Below are positions 22,641-35,399 of a DNA stretch of 64,000 bases, piece after piece (positions within the stretch are counted from its first letter, which is position 1; every line of letters starts with the position of its first letter). Under the pieces are notes generated by a model that saw only the letters and a list, made by a program, of their open reading frames with translations, was not told the DNA's origin and did not search any database. Source of the stretch: Periconia sp. R9002 (lineage: Eukaryota; Ascomycota; Dothideomycetes; Pleosporales; Periconiaceae); assembly GCA_023627715.1 (NCBI GenBank), contig JAMAHW010000119.1, positions 1 to 64,000 of the forward strand, read 5' to 3'. Both the position numbers and the translations under genes were made by a program.

Positions 22641-25600
22641 TCAAGGCAATAATGAAAACCGTTTCTTCGGCTTTTTGGCCGAATTGACGACATGTGGATC
22701 GGTGCCATGACGTTGAATGCTGTGCGGCTGCTGCCATGCCCCTCTATTCGAAGGCGGCGAGGTTTCCACTGGCGGAAATTGTGGGCTTTGAACTACGACT
22801 GGTGGTTGCGGTACACCGCGATTAAACATATCAAATAGATTGTTCAGAGCTTGATAGTCGTAGTCTATCATATTCTCGTTCGGGTCGTTTTGGTCTTGAT
22901 ATGGATCGAGACTACCGACCAGCATTTTGTAGACAGTGCTCCGCCATGAGCAATGGTCGATGATGTCCCTGTGAATCAATCCACGTTAGCAAGAGCCCTG
23001 AGATACGAAGCATGTGGGCTGAACTTACTCAAGATCTCTTCCATGCTTGTCCTTGTGCGTTTTGCAAAGCTCATCATCGAGATACTGCAACCTCGTCTTG
23101 TTTTCCTCGCCAAAACGTACAAGGCCTATGCTAAAATGACGTGGAGCAAAGGCTTTTATTTCCTGTACTTCCTTTGCGAAAGCAACAATCTCCTTGTCGG
23201 CAGCATCGTATGGGATAGTGCTCTCCCACACACCATCGGTAAATATTATCAAGGTCGTTGCTGGCCGCCCATTTTCTCGCCATTCCTTGAAGATCTCACG
23301 AAGAACAGCTTTCATATCTGTTCGAGCTTGATGTTCTTCGTTGATGGGTATCATTGGTTTTGCTTCGTTGATGGATTTGCGAAATTGTGCACGGCCATTG
23401 TCCCCCAGTAGTTTCGATTTATTGCGGAAACGGCCTCCAACAGTGAACTTTAGATCGACTCCGCTCTTATCTAAGCCAGCGACCTTCATGCACAAGGTCT
23501 CTGCGACGAATGTCAATATCGGCCAGTGCTTAAGCATGGTGCTAGCATTGTCAATCACAAAAATCTAGTTAGCATTAGTATCTTTCTCAGAGCGTTTTTG
23601 AGTGCAATTAACGACGACAGATATTGAAGGCCACTCACAAGTTCCCGGTTAAAGATAACTTCTCCAAGTATCTTGTCGCGTTGTTGAGTCTCCATGCCAA
23701 GCATGCCCTTCGCCTTCGATTGAAGCTTACTTAGCTTACCTCTCGACTCCGCAGGTGCAGCAGAATCGAGCCGTGCCCGACAGACGTCCCACGGTAACTG
23801 ATATGGAGAAGCCGGAAGCGCCGTATATTGATTTGCCACAGGCGAAGTCGGAAGTGGTTGCTGTGGTGGACTGTCAAATACAGCTTGCTTTTCTTTTCCC
23901 TGACGATCTGCCGATGATGAGAACATAGGTGCCTTTACTGGCGGCTGAGATTCTTCGCCAATGTCTACTATTGGGACGGACCTTTGGTCTTGGGTGTGTG
24001 GTTCATCGATTGAAGGTAGCTGTGGACTTAATGCAGTATCCAACGGATGCTTGGCTTCTGGCGAGGATTCATGCTGGAAGGTGACATGCTTAGCATCTTC
24101 ATAGTTCGAGAATCCGAGCCCGTCACCAGACTGTGAGCTCTGCGCTGACACTTCATGCGAATCCACAGCAGAACATGGATTCGCTGATCTAAAGCCAGTG
24201 GGTTTCTGGGTGGGACTAGTCGCCGTGAGCTGAGAAGTAGCGGCGTAATCGGCCTTTACTTTTGCCAGAAGATTACGGGCTGTAGCATCAGCATGGTTGT
24301 GTTGATAAGATGTATGAGGCGACTTAGCCTGAGCGATGGCAGAATTTGAGTTATCATTAGCTTCGGTGGTCACTTGGGGACTCTGTGAACGGTTTAGTTT
24401 CGAATGCACTTCCGAGGCTGTTAGCCCCACATGCGATTGGCGCCGAGGTGATGTAGGCTCTAGTATAGTTGGAACAGTAGTACTGCCACTCTGATGGGTA
24501 GTGATGGAACTAGGTTGGGTTTCAATGCCCAGTCCTTGCGTCTTGGAGGGCGAAAACAATCCATTCTTGCTCAGAGAAGGACCGTCATCGACTGGACTGC
24601 TTGTATGAGCGCCATCGTGGAGTCCTCCAGGAGATTCGTGAATGGACTGCTCCAAAACAGGCTTGACGTCTAGCTCTTTCTCCAAGATCTCTTTTCGGTA
24701 CGGGATCTGTGCTCGTGGAAAGTCCCGAAGGATATCGCTCTTATTGTTGCGGCTAGACATTCGAACGGACGGATTGGCATTCGCCACACTTAGCAACCCG
24801 GTTCTCTCTGCAAGGCGCGATTCTCGTTTGAGAGGCGTTGCGTTGGCATCCGAGGTCCTATTCTCGGCTTCCTTCTCCATTGCATACAGTGCACGCTTGA
24901 CGGAATCGTCGGTATCTCTCGAATGGGACGGCAGTTCTAGAACTTCTGCTTCAGCTGTCTTGATGATTTTTTTAAGTTCTTTGCAGAGGTCCTTGAAACT
25001 CAAACGGTCTTGCGTGTCCTTCTGGAGCATATCCGTCTCAATGAGTTTGAGAACCTGCGGTGTGGCAGTGTCGGCGTTGCGAGTATGGCCTCGCAGGAAA
25101 TTATGCCATCGTTTGATTTCCGGGAGGACTTGATGGCCATCGTGGAATCGATCCGTTGGTTTCCCGAGTGGGGTCTTAGTACCAGACGATTGCTCTCTTA
25201 GTTTTCGATATTGAAGCACGCCTTGATACCCCAGAACGACCCACGTGGCTGCGACAGATAGAACGCAGCCAAAAGACCATGTGTCAATAGTCTGAGTAAC
25301 CTCCGATCTTGTCCCTGAAGCTTTCATACGGGCGAATTCCGGGGCACCTGTAATCAGACTTTAGCATGATGCATCATTCTCGAGTTGAATCAAACTGACC
25401 ATAGGTATCTGTGCCACCCTCAATGTACGACTTGGCAGGAACTGCTGGTCCGACCTTCTCTGCAAACCGCGAGAACCCGAAGTCGGCGAGCTTAAATTTT
25501 CCATGTACCATCAATATATTGTCCGGTTTGATGTCTGCGTGCCATCTGGTGATGTCAGTGGTAACCTCGTAACCTCGGTTATCAAGCCTTACCCATTATA

Positions 25601-26765
25601 ATCCATGGTTTGACGGCCTTGCTGAACGCTGAGGTTATGAATCTTCTCCACCGCATTAGCTACTTGAAACAAAGACTCCCAAAATCGGATTATCTCCGAT
25701 GCTCGCACTGGCGGTACGTTGGTTAGGTCGGCACAGTATTCCTCTAAATCTTTTTCGCCGAATTCGAGGAGTAGGTTGTACGTCTTGCCATCCTTTTCGT
25801 CGCCGTTGTTGTGAGAATATGACCCCAAGTATCGCACAATGTGGGCATCCGGAATATATTTCAGTCCCATGGAGAATGCTTCTTTTTCCCAATCGAAGAT
25901 AAATTTCTTCTCTTGGCGATATGATTTCAGGGCCATTTGATAACACTGTGGTGTCATGATAGTTAGCTCGGATCTCAGCATATCAAGGAAGAGCACTAAC
26001 CGGTCCAAACTCTGGATCAGGATACAGAGAGTTTTCCAAGGCGTCCCTGAGCTTTTGGTCTGTAATGAGGTCTTTTTGAACAGCCACCCAGAACACTGAG
26101 GCAGTGCCTCCTTTGTTGTTGACACGCATGCGACGGCAAAAAGGCATGACTGCCTTCTCCCATTCGAAGCTTGCGTCCATGTGAAGTGTAAGCTGCCGGG
26201 AACAGTAGGCCTTGCTTTCCCTGCCCACGATATTGATAATCTCGTCAATCTCCGTATCAGCGTAATGCTTCTCTCGCAAATAAGATCGCAACCTCTTAAA
26301 GATGTGCTCAGGGGCGGCTATGTGCTTATCGCACATTCCAGCATTGTGGAAGATATCAATAAGATCTCCGCGATCCTGATCAAGGAGCATACTGAACATT
26401 ATCAGAGAACGGTTGTCGCCTGTGAAGATAGACGCAGCATCCAGAGGTAGGCCATGTGCGCCATGAAGCTTGATTTTGTCGTGCAGTTCCGCAAGTAGCC
26501 CCGTTGCCTTTGTGTTAGGCGGGGCCTGGGAATCCTGCCTGTTCATCCAACTCGAGAGCTTCTCAGTATGGATAAAGTGTCGCTGGCAGACGCAAGCATC
26601 GTCGGATTCGCATTCTCGCTCGCATGCGACCTTCCTGGTCCATTCAGATTTTAGCCGGGCTTTGAACTCTTCCCGTAAGGTCGTTCTCTGCGAGCGCTGT
26701 TCTTCCATCGTGACGTGCAGCCAGTCGCGCGCGACGCGATTACAGGTCCCATAGGAAGTGACCAA
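22641..26765 (-). CDS. Protein kinase - von Willebrand factor A fusion protein
   Basis: Six exons (26765-26001, 25945-25593, 25545-25400, 25347-23639, 23564-23029, 22968-22641) give about 1278 residues. After a 200-residue helical N-terminal region comes a Ser/Thr-type kinase: Gly-rich loop NKGGTASVF (about 217-225), ATP lysine K262 in MALKSY, acidic helix C around E275, HADIKPDN (375-382) as catalytic loop, DFG 394-396, APE 423-425. All key residues are present; the HRD Arg is Ala, so activation-loop control may differ. Residues about 540-985 are Ser/Pro/Thr-rich and disordered. A vWA domain follows (about 990-1175) starting IFVIDNASTM (MIDAS as DxAxT instead of DxSxS) with IIFTDGVWE. The tail is Pro/Gln-rich with a basic end. 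Kinase and vWA in one chain suggests a signalling scaffold that phosphorylates a partner held by the vWA. Start site uncertain; M20 is an alternative. Confidence 0.8.
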
Positions 26766-27666
26766 CGAGAAAAAACGTCGGGGTCGAATGCGGCCAACAA
26801 TGGATGGAACAACGAAGCTTCAGTTGTGACGTGGCCTCTGGAAGAGTGGAATGAGGAGGGCGAGGCTAGATATGACAGTAGGCTGAAGTGATGAGTCGAT
26901 GTTTGTCAAAAGCCTCGAGCTCGAGTTCGCGACAGAGCGGGGAACGTCATAAATGACCCTATAAGCGCGGAGCACTGACCAGTTTCGTACTGGGTGGCAT
27001 GAGGCTGCGAGGAGCTGAGGTACATGGCGGGAAGTCCCAGTGCCGGATAGGTAACGAGGCTTGTTCTTCCCATGCAACAATCGATTAAACAGGGTAGAGC
27101 CACACTTGGTCGGTAGTCCCGAAGGTTAGCTCCCGTGTAGTAGAAGCTTCGTTTTCGCGTTGGCTTTGCGGAACTGCAGTTTGTCGCCTACGACCCTCTC
27201 CTTTCTGGCTTTGAAAGTCTCTAGGCTCCAGAACGGAATCATGCGGCATGATTTACATGCACCCCTGGAAAAATGTACGACTAATAGATTGGACAGGGGT
27301 TCCATTGGTGTTTGTGGAGCAGGCTGAGGATAGCCTCGTCTTGGTGGTGGCGAAGATTGTCCAGGCAGTTCCAGGCAACAAGGCTGAGAAGACTTGTGAT
27401 CAGATGAGAGGCAGGATGAGAAGTGACATTATGCCAAAATCGCTGGCAAAATGAGTCAGAATAGACGACGCAAGAAGAGTGATTCTGTGAGCAGGAATTT
27501 GATCCTACATCAATTGATCGTTCTAGTGTGGGTTCGCAGCTGTGGACCCGGGATGATCGTGTCCACCAGCTGCTGGCCCCCACACACGCAGTTTACAAGG
27601 ATGACAAATGCAGCTTGATACGGCCGAAAGCAAAGATACCAAATTATGACAATACCATCCCACACG
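26766..27666. other. Intergenic region, nothing recognised
   Basis: Promoter side of the kinase-vWA gene and 3' side of the CorA-like gene. Short frames on both strands show no family resemblance. Confidence 0.45.
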
Positions 27667-29873
27667 TCAATTACCATCACGTAATTTCCCCGCCGGATTC
27701 AAGCCACTACTTTGTGATTTGTCGTGTAATGGCAGTGTGGTAGACGTGCTCCTCGGCGGCTTCCTTTTCGCAAAACGTTCGATCTTGGGTACTCGAATGA
27801 ACTGCAAAATAATCTTCCAGACTGTGAGTGGGAATTTAGAGTCAGGCGACTGGCCCGCTCTCTGGGGTGCGTGAGATTGTGGTTGGCTCTGCTCGCGTCG
27901 CTCAATTATTCTGCTCTTGTTAGACACTGTCCGGGTACTGCTACTTCGTGCAGATTCTGCAACTTTGTACGTTGCCCATGCCGCAAGAAGAGTGACTGCA
28001 GTAAGTGGCAGTGTGACTTGAAGCCATCGATTTAGAGCCACGGAGGAGAATGAGCCATTGCTAGTATCCCCGCCGTTATCATCCTGGTTCTGATACTTGA
28101 TAACATCAGTGCTAAAGAATGTCTGATTATGTCATTAGATTGATCCACAGTGGAACTTTACTGAAAACTCACCGATACAAATGTGGCCGGAAGATAAATC
28201 AACGTCACGATAGTAATTATTCGCATGACGATAGCTTCACGCTCGAGATTGAGGTTCAAGCGCTCGGTCCGTTCGGCAGCTTGACCTTGGAGATGTTGAA
28301 GAACCAGTTCTTTGCGGTCGCTGATGATATTGGCTAGCAATCTGGCTCGAGATATCTGCATTTTGAAATCATCGACAATTTCATCTAGTTGCGCAGCGAA
28401 TGTTGCTATATCTTCGCTGCATGAGGTTTTAAGAACCGTTGGGAAATCTTTTTGTTCTTTCAGACCTGTATAAAATCTTCGGATTGCCTTAATGACTTCG
28501 ACGTTGGAGTTCAGAACCATGACGGCCTCGTTCGTTTTATCTTGCCAGTATTGTAAATCCTGGATGTGATAAGGGCGATATTCTTTATGGGCATACCCCG
28601 GGCCACGGGGACCGTATATGGCCATGGCGCTCTAGGTTTAAGTTGGCTATCGATTCAGAATTAAGTCATATTTAAACTTACCTCTGCATCAATAACATTC
28701 TCCAACCAACGTATATACCACCGCCAGTCTTCTGTAGACCAATGGGAATACAGCAGGTGCGCGGCAAGAGAAGACCGAAAACAGGCCTCGAGAGTATTGA
28801 AAGTTTTATCTTCTTCCCGTCCCTCTGAGCCGGTCAGCTCTTTGTACCGCTGCTGAATGTCAGTTCGTCCCTTGGTGACAATCCAAACAGCAGTGCCAAA
28901 CACTATGTCAAACTGGTGGTAGATTGCAGCTTGTCGGATGGACCATTCGTCCAGTTTAGTGTTTTCATCATTTTTCTTCTTAAAGGTCACTCCTTTAAGG
29001 TTGTAGCAAAGCTGGAAGTGTCTTCCGCTACGTCCCAGATCTGGGATTGATGGCCCGCGAGGCGGATCTCTCATGAGATTTTGCTCTCTGAATCCACTAA
29101 ATCTCAAATCTTTTGGATCGCTCTGTGCTCCAAATACCAGCATGAAGTCCAGATACACAGGCATAACCTGATGATAAGTCAGGAGTTGTGCCAGGCTATT
29201 ACGTGTCGTCTTCAGTTGATCACGTGAATTCTCGCCATATATGTATCTTTTGTATGTTAGAGACACTGTAGGTAATGGTTGATAGATTTTACATGCATGA
29301 AACGAGACTTTGGATCTCTCTTCTTCGCAATCGCCACAGCTTGGCTTGGGGTTTGTGAGCTAGGAGCCAATGTGATTCCAAGCCAGGCAGTCAACTGTTC
29401 TGGAGAATGAACATTTTTCTTCTCGAAGACTTTCGATGGGTGTAAGTAAGTCGCTCTATGGGCGGGTATAGATGGATGATTGGCTAACCTTCACCTGACG
29501 CCGTATCGAGGTCTCTGATTCGAATCTCAAAGTCATTTTCAACGTCGTCTTCACCTTCGACGAGACACAGATCGGACTGCGCATCATCTAGACGTGATTT
29601 GTAAGAAGTGAGAGTGCTACGGTATGTCGATGTACTGTTTGGGATCAGATTTTCGGGGTAGTCGATGAACCTTCGATACGAATCTTGGAAGCATTGGGGT
29701 AAGTCTAGCGCTGCCATGCTTGGCGATTGTAAAATCAACGGTGAAGATTGTGATCTGAAATGAGAAGGGGAATTGTCATTATGAACAAGAGACGAAGCGG
29801 AATGCCCTGTGAGTTGCCTCCTGCGGCTGTGAACACTAGGTGTGGGTGGTGGAGGGATGACGCCGGAAATCAC
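27667..29873 (-). CDS. CorA-like magnesium-transporter-family protein (fungal type)
   Basis: Predicted exons on the minus strand: 29873-29489, 29429-29293, 29230-28682, 28631-28173, 28122-27667; up to 661 residues, or about 609 if translation starts at the internal ATG at 29717 (MAALDLPQ). The long soluble N-terminal part has ENSRDQLK-like and TYHQVMPVYLDFMLVFG blocks that recur in fungal CorA-like proteins. A coiled-coil stalk (QGQAAERTERLNLNLEREAIVM) leads to two membrane spans: RIITIVTLIYLPATFVSTFFS, joined across the last intron, and LQVTLPLTAVTLLAAWATYKV. The bacterial GMN selectivity motif is absent, as usual in this fungal group, so ion transport is not certain. The basic cytosolic tail is unusually long. 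The 29231-29292 intron boundary is the least sure: the nearer TACAG acceptor breaks the frame, whereas GCGAG with a CTAAC branch keeps it. Confidence 0.75.
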
Positions 29874-30108
29874 AAGGGGGTGGCACGCGAGGGCGAGGTG
29901 CGCCTTTTGGCGAAGTTCCGACCCCGCTCGTCGACGCGATTTCCTCTCCTTCGCTAATCTTCACATTTGACCGGTTGCAAACGCATCAATCAACAAATCA
30001 TCTTAATTTTCATTTTTGCAAATGTTAGGTCAAAATTGGTTTCAATCACTTTCCAGCCTCATGTGGCCACTACTAGGCAGACAGATTGATCGATACATGG
30101 TTTCGCTA

Positions 30109-30546
30109 CTACTCAGGTGATTCGGAGCGTGCCCGGGTTCGTGCCTTGTCCCTCAGCCTCCTCAGTGCCTTTCGGTCCCCCTAGCGACATGCCTCAGCCT
30201 CCACAACCTCATCATGAAGATTTTTTTTCGCGTCACTCACCTCGTTGAGATGTTCTGGAATCTCAAATTCCCAGCTGTCGCCAACCTGCCATCGTGGTTG
30301 ATGAGTATGCTTGATTTGTCTCGCTTGCCACACACAACAGGAGCATAAACTCACATGCTTCGCATTGAAATTGTTCCAATTGGGCCACTTCTTCTTTAAG
30401 TGTTCTTCAATCTTCTCCCAGGGGAAATCTTGATAAGCTGGGTATCGGTCCTGGACTGGCCCTGTGCTGACTTCGCTGGGAAACGTGGGCCGACGCTGAG
30501 CTACACTCGCATCTTGCAACGACGAGTTGGTAAGCTTGCGAAACAT
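30109..30546 (-). CDS. Small hypothetical protein, 102 aa, three exons
   Basis: I do not recognise this protein. Predicted exons 30546-30355, 30285-30241 and 30180-30109 give 102 residues: Gln/Ser-rich start, PAYQDFPWEKIEEHLKKKWP, then a join producing KHVGDSWEFEIPEHLNE, and a very basic end (RKALRRLRDKARTRARSESPE). Both introns have GTGAGT donors and clean AG acceptors, and exon 3 reads as an open basic helix, which supports the model. Intron 1 (69 nt) has no stop and keeps frame, so an unspliced 23-residue-longer form is possible; leaving intron 2 unspliced ends the protein at 30181 with a different acidic tail. No signal peptide or membrane span. The basic tail suggests nucleic acid or ribosome contact, but that is a guess. 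Confidence 0.5.
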
Positions 30547-33072
30547 GATTTCAGAGTGCCTGATATATCGGGAACTTAGGGTTTGCCGCGTAGATGAATA
30601 CAGGGCGGTTCCGAGCGACGGCTCTTATGCTTTGGTCTTACAGCCTCAAGTGAGAGCTAGTTCGTTTATTCTGACATGCTCGTGGGCAGCCTTGTCGCCT
30701 GTTCACGGTCTGGGTCAAGCATGCAATGACTCAGGGCGCATCATCAGCTCGTTTTACGTGCGTAGGGAGAACCTTATGCCCCCATCTGTGTGCGAATGAC
30801 GATCCAGTACGTGGCATTTTGCCGGTGGGGTATGCAACATAGCAAGGCTGAGGCTGTGGAGGCCGCTCATGAGAGAGGGACTCTGCCCTCCCTAAATGGA
30901 TCTGCTGCATGCCCATGAAAAGCCGATTGCTTGATGACAGCAAGATTAATTCGAACGAGGGGGAAAAGCTCACTAACTCGTAATTACCCGCAGAAAGCGC
31001 AATTCAATGACGTCCTCACGACCAAGGACAATAGGACTGGTGGTGCGCCTTCCGGTATCAATCTGGGCATGGTCCATTCTGTGGAGATCTCCCCAACCAT
31101 ATGGAACGCCTACCCAATTCGAATAAAAAGGCCCTAGCATCAGCTAACAGATAGTAGGCAGACCGACTCAATGAATGCACAAATACGCGGCATTTTGCTC
31201 TAAAATCTGTACATTATTTTGGGTGGAAGACAAACAAGGATACCACTTCTCGCCTGCGCTCTCCTTTTTTCGTGAATCGATACTTTAGCTGTATACAACA
31301 ATTGATCGGCCGACGCACAAAGCCATGCCCTATACATTAATGCGTTTCTATGTCTCATGGAGAAATGTTATTAATCGAGAGTCCATCAATGACGCACTGC
31401 TATTGCTAGACATAATTTAATCTTCAACATGCACGTAGTACTATATGATGCTTGGGAAGCTTTGAATTGCCTTGTGAGGCTAGCTGAAGCCAGCAAAATG
31501 TTGGACATAAGGATTTCTAGGCGTCACTGCTTTCGAAGTAGATTACATGCTACCGGACATGGAAAAAGAGCTAAAGCCTCATCACCTGTAATCTTTTGAT
31601 TTGGATCTTGCCACCGTCATCTCCCCATCCGTATCTCTCCATCCCTTTATTCTTTACTCAGTCACCTCTTCACGTGCACTGCAGTAACCTACACGCTGGT
31701 CCTTCTATGGTGCGGACAAAATTAAAGTTCAAGCAACGATCCTCTAATTAGGGTCCTGTTTCAAAAACTGTCAGCATGCTGGTGTTTACCTTTCACCTTT
31801 TGTACAATAAGCGAGGTAGTTTGATGATCTGCGCATGGTTCAGCGGAACCGTCGGTTATTACAGGTCTCCACTGCAAACGTCACCTCTCCTTTCTTTTTT
31901 GTCTCGAAGACCTGAGTGATGTTCTGATATTGATTTTTCCAGGCTTCGTAATCCCCAACATCTTTGACAAGAAAATGTCTTCAGTTATTGGCTGGCAAGA
32001 TGTTTGGCCCCAACCTCTCGCGCGAAAGGACGTATGCAGCATTCAGGGACTTCCGCGTTTCAACTACATGTATACCCAAAGTGTAAACAATGAGTTGGAT
32101 TGCAACATTCGCGGCCCGAGCAGCGATATCTGTGCTACCGTGATGATCACCAATAGGGATCTGTTCCCAAGATTACACCCGTACCGGTTTCAACGTGAAC
32201 ATCGATACCAGAACGATCCGTTGCAGTCCTGGGTGAGAGAACCTTGAAACAAAGTTTTGCCAGCCCACTCCTCAGCGAACACCAGTGAAATTCTGAAGAT
32301 CTCTCATGGTTGATAATCGGTGGTACGGTTATTGATGTTCATTCGTAACACTTATCAACTATTCATTTTTAGTCATATAAGATGATAGCAAGCTAGTGGC
32401 ATTCGAATCCATTCAAGTGTCCCCCCTTTCTCTTATGCCGGGAAATTCATAGAGGAGTCTAATGCCAAGAATGTTGTAGCGCACGATACCATGCGAGATG
32501 CAGATCCGGAGAAAAAAGCACGTTCTTTGAGCCAAAACGAAGATTACACTCCGAATCGATGATGAAGGACTACTGGATGCAATGAGCGCCACTTCGCTTG
32601 ACGGATCAATGCTGGTTGGCCGGCGTCCAATCAAGGCATCCAAAGAATCGAAACAACACTGAACCTTGTGGCTTACAACGGCTCTCGTGCGCACGAATCG
32701 TCTGAACGACCAGAATTTTCAAAACATGTTGAAAAAGAATGGGCGCTTTACCTACAACAAGTAGTTGATGCATTCGGGATGTTTGAACGGTGATCACAAA
32801 TTCAAGGCTATGAAGTTTTACCCTCTGCATTCCATCATGCATCAGCGTTTGCAAAGGTTTTATCGCGGTAAATAAATGGTGTGTGTGTGTGTGTGTTTGT
32901 AAGGCCCTTGCTGGTTCGAGCGTGCAGTGCGTACGAGAGGCAGCTTACGAGGCCCCTGTGGTTGATGTAGGTAACGCGGATCATCCAACAGAAGCAATGC
33001 TCAGGGTTGTATCGGAAAGAGAGCCATAAACTCCGAGTAATATGTTCTTCAAGATGTGAGCTGGGGAATGCA
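30547..33072. other. Long intergenic region with one doubtful ORF
   Basis: About 2.5 kb. A plus-strand frame with an ATG at 31975 could code 90 residues (MSSVIGWQDVWPQPLARKD...) but has no recognisable domain or signal peptide and I do not support it. The rest, AT-rich toward 31.2-31.9 kb, shows no transposon or RNA gene. Confidence 0.4.
32879..32896. repeat. (GT)9 microsatellite
   Basis: Nine uninterrupted GT units about 270 bp upstream of the secreted-protein gene at 33166. Confidence 0.95.
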
Positions 33073-33078
33073 TATAAA
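33073..33078 (+). promoter_or_regulatory. TATA box of the small secreted protein gene
   Basis: TATAAA 93 bp upstream of the ATG at 33166, with a following CATCTACATCTACAC-type leader typical of secreted-protein genes. Confidence 0.6.
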
Positions 33079-33165
33079 GCCGCCGTCTCTGTCACTCATC
33101 TGCTACATCTACACAGACATCCTACCTCGACTCCCATCTATTAACAAACCCCGGAATTCGAAAAA

Positions 33166-34002
33166 ATGATCCTCGCCCTTCAGTCAGCAATGTTTGTGCT
33201 CATCGGGAGTGTTCTCGCGATGCCACATCCACAGGGGCCTCCATATCAACCCAACGCAGGTCCGCAATTCCCAACTAATATGGGCTGCGGAGAGGTCAAT
33301 GTTTTCTACACGTATGTCATTTTTGCGAATACCAAAGGGCAAAATATAAGTCTGACACGGCGCGCTAGTGGCTTCACTGCTTATCACCCATACGTTCTGG
33401 CTCAAGGGCTTCAAGGCGCTGAGGTTGATCCACGTTTGAGAAATGGCACCGCGAGTTTGGTCAAAGCCGGCTACAACGTCCGCGGTAAGAGAACAGAAGT
33501 CACCAGCTATGACCTTGCCTAATTAGCTATCTAGTTCTTTTCCAAGGCCCAGAGCAACCAGTCTCCAACATCGCCGACCGAATGAAAGGCACAAAGTGGC
33601 ATGTTGATGCTCAGGGCATGGGTCTCCGTGGCTATGGAAATGCGACAGCTACCAGGAGGTTTGAAGGTAAAGTTCTATCCATCGCACAAACTCCATTTTC
33701 TGACGATGTTGTGCTTAGATAACCTATACCAATTCCAAAAGTCGGCACCCAATGCTCCCACAGTCTTCAACTGGGGCCCCGATTCATTTGGAGAAGCTGT
33801 TATCCGACGTATCCCTCTGAAGGAAGATTGTACAAACAAGCCTGGCAAGTTGATTGTAAGTTCTCACCTTCTGTTGAAAGCTAAGGGTGACTAACAGCCT
33901 TTGGAATAGGCGTATGAAGAAATCTGTGAACCAAATGTATGTGAGAAGGTCACTGTGATTCTTGACGGAGATATGAGTAAGCTTCTTGAGGGGATTAACT
34001 AG
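33166..34002 (+). CDS. Secreted protein of unknown function, ~207 aa
   Basis: Predicted exons 33166-33311, 33369-33484, 33535-33666, 33719-33855 and 33910-34002. A classic signal peptide (MILALQSAMFVLIGSVLA, cleavage about 18/19) is followed by a Pro-rich linker and a compact domain: GCGEVNVFYTGFTAYHPYVLAQGLQG, NVRVLFQGPEQPVSNIADRM, KGTKWHVDAQGMGLRG, PNAPTVFNWGPDSFGEAVIRRIPL and EEICEPNVCEKV. The alternating strand/helix order suggests a small alpha/beta fold, and the pattern is that of conserved fungal secreted proteins without assigned function. Four Cys (CG, DC, IC, VC) could form two disulfides. The 57-nt first intron is a multiple of three without stop, so a retained-intron form is readable, but GTATGT...CTAG and the smooth TGFTAY join favour splicing. 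The last exon may instead splice at 33977 and end at 34028. Possible effector or wall protein; no evidence either way. Confidence 0.7.
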
Positions 34003-35399
34003 TTCTCCCACTGTCAGTAGAAACTTAGGGCTCAACCTGGTGGGGATGAAGTTGTTGCAGAGGTCACGTTCAATTTGCATTTCAACCATAGACATAGACA
34101 CTTATAGAATACAACCGATGCAAGGTAGAGGGGGAAGCGCCGGAGCATATCCCTTCTCCTTCACTGGGTTTAACTATTCGTAGTGTGTAGCATAACTGAC
34201 GAAGAGTTATTTGTTTGATGTTAAGACTCCTTGTATATGTCTGCCCAGCAACGGATGAAATCCACGTGAGTGAAGCACGACAATTGAACACCGTTTTTCC
34301 AAGAAAAGGCGGCATTTTCTCTGCAAAAATGTTCGTACACAATGATTAGTCGCCCACCTGTAAACACATCTATTCATAACAAACATAATCAGCTTACAAC
34401 ATGTGATTGTCTGTGATTGACCCACTTTTAACCTCGTGGCGAGTTTCTGTCTAATTTTTATCAGTTTCCATTGATGCCCCCTTTCAGAGGATCATGGGTC
34501 CGATCTTCGAGCTTGGCATAGAAATGATCCGACTTTGTTTGCAGTTAATATCTATCTCCTTTCGGGGTCTTTCTCGTGGTATGGAATTATTATTACCTAC
34601 ATGTATTGATGACCACGAGTCGTGACCACAATGTCATAGACGCACAGATTTTGAGATGAGACGCTATCTTCAACTTATTCCAATCGTCGATCTAGACATA
34701 AATACACCAGACCATCGTATCTTTGTCTGAACGACTATCTCCTGAGTAGCATACACCGGAATAGGGCACATAAGGATCAATTTGACATGTAATCTGTACC
34801 TTCGTGATGAGTTACCGTCTCATCCTACAAATGTGAGACAGTATCAATTCATGATTTCTTCGTACTACAATTTAGATTATCATACTGCTATGTGAAAATG
34901 CGTCGACATGTCGGCATGGGTATGACTAAACAGAATTTGGAAAATATAATGATCACGTGATATTATTTAAGCGCCTTCCATCTATGTACGTAACTATCTA
35001 TGTAATGTGTTCATCTTCCTGGTGATTTGCGATCGAGACTTGAGACAATCTACCTACACCATTTTTTTACCAACGTAGGCAGATGATCAAATTCGTTGAA
35101 TGCTGTTCATGCAAGGATGCATGTGTCAAAACGTTATCGCGTTCTTACGCACCAATCATATGTCAAACTACGGCCACGTCTTCTTCCAGCATTTTCCTCA
35201 TTCCCAAATTTACAAAAACCCTTGCACCTTCACCCCGACATAAAAGGCAACTCGCAAATTTGCAGCGGGATGAATCGCTGTCGAGTAACCGCTATTTGAT
35301 ATGGCCCAGGTATATCTAGGGCAGCCTCCCGCTGCATGCGTTCTTTCTCCCATTTTTGGGGCATGGTGAGCTCGCCGATCGTTGAAGTACACTCCCATC
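34003..35399. other. AT-rich intergenic region, nothing recognised
   Basis: About 1.4 kb of AT-rich DNA between two plus-strand genes; short frames only. The last 100 bp serve as leader of the phosphoesterase gene. Confidence 0.45.

Noticed and set aside
31930..32247. Plus-strand frame of about 100 codons as a gene
   Set aside because: No recognisable domain, leader or introns; ATG only at 31975. Length is within chance expectation.
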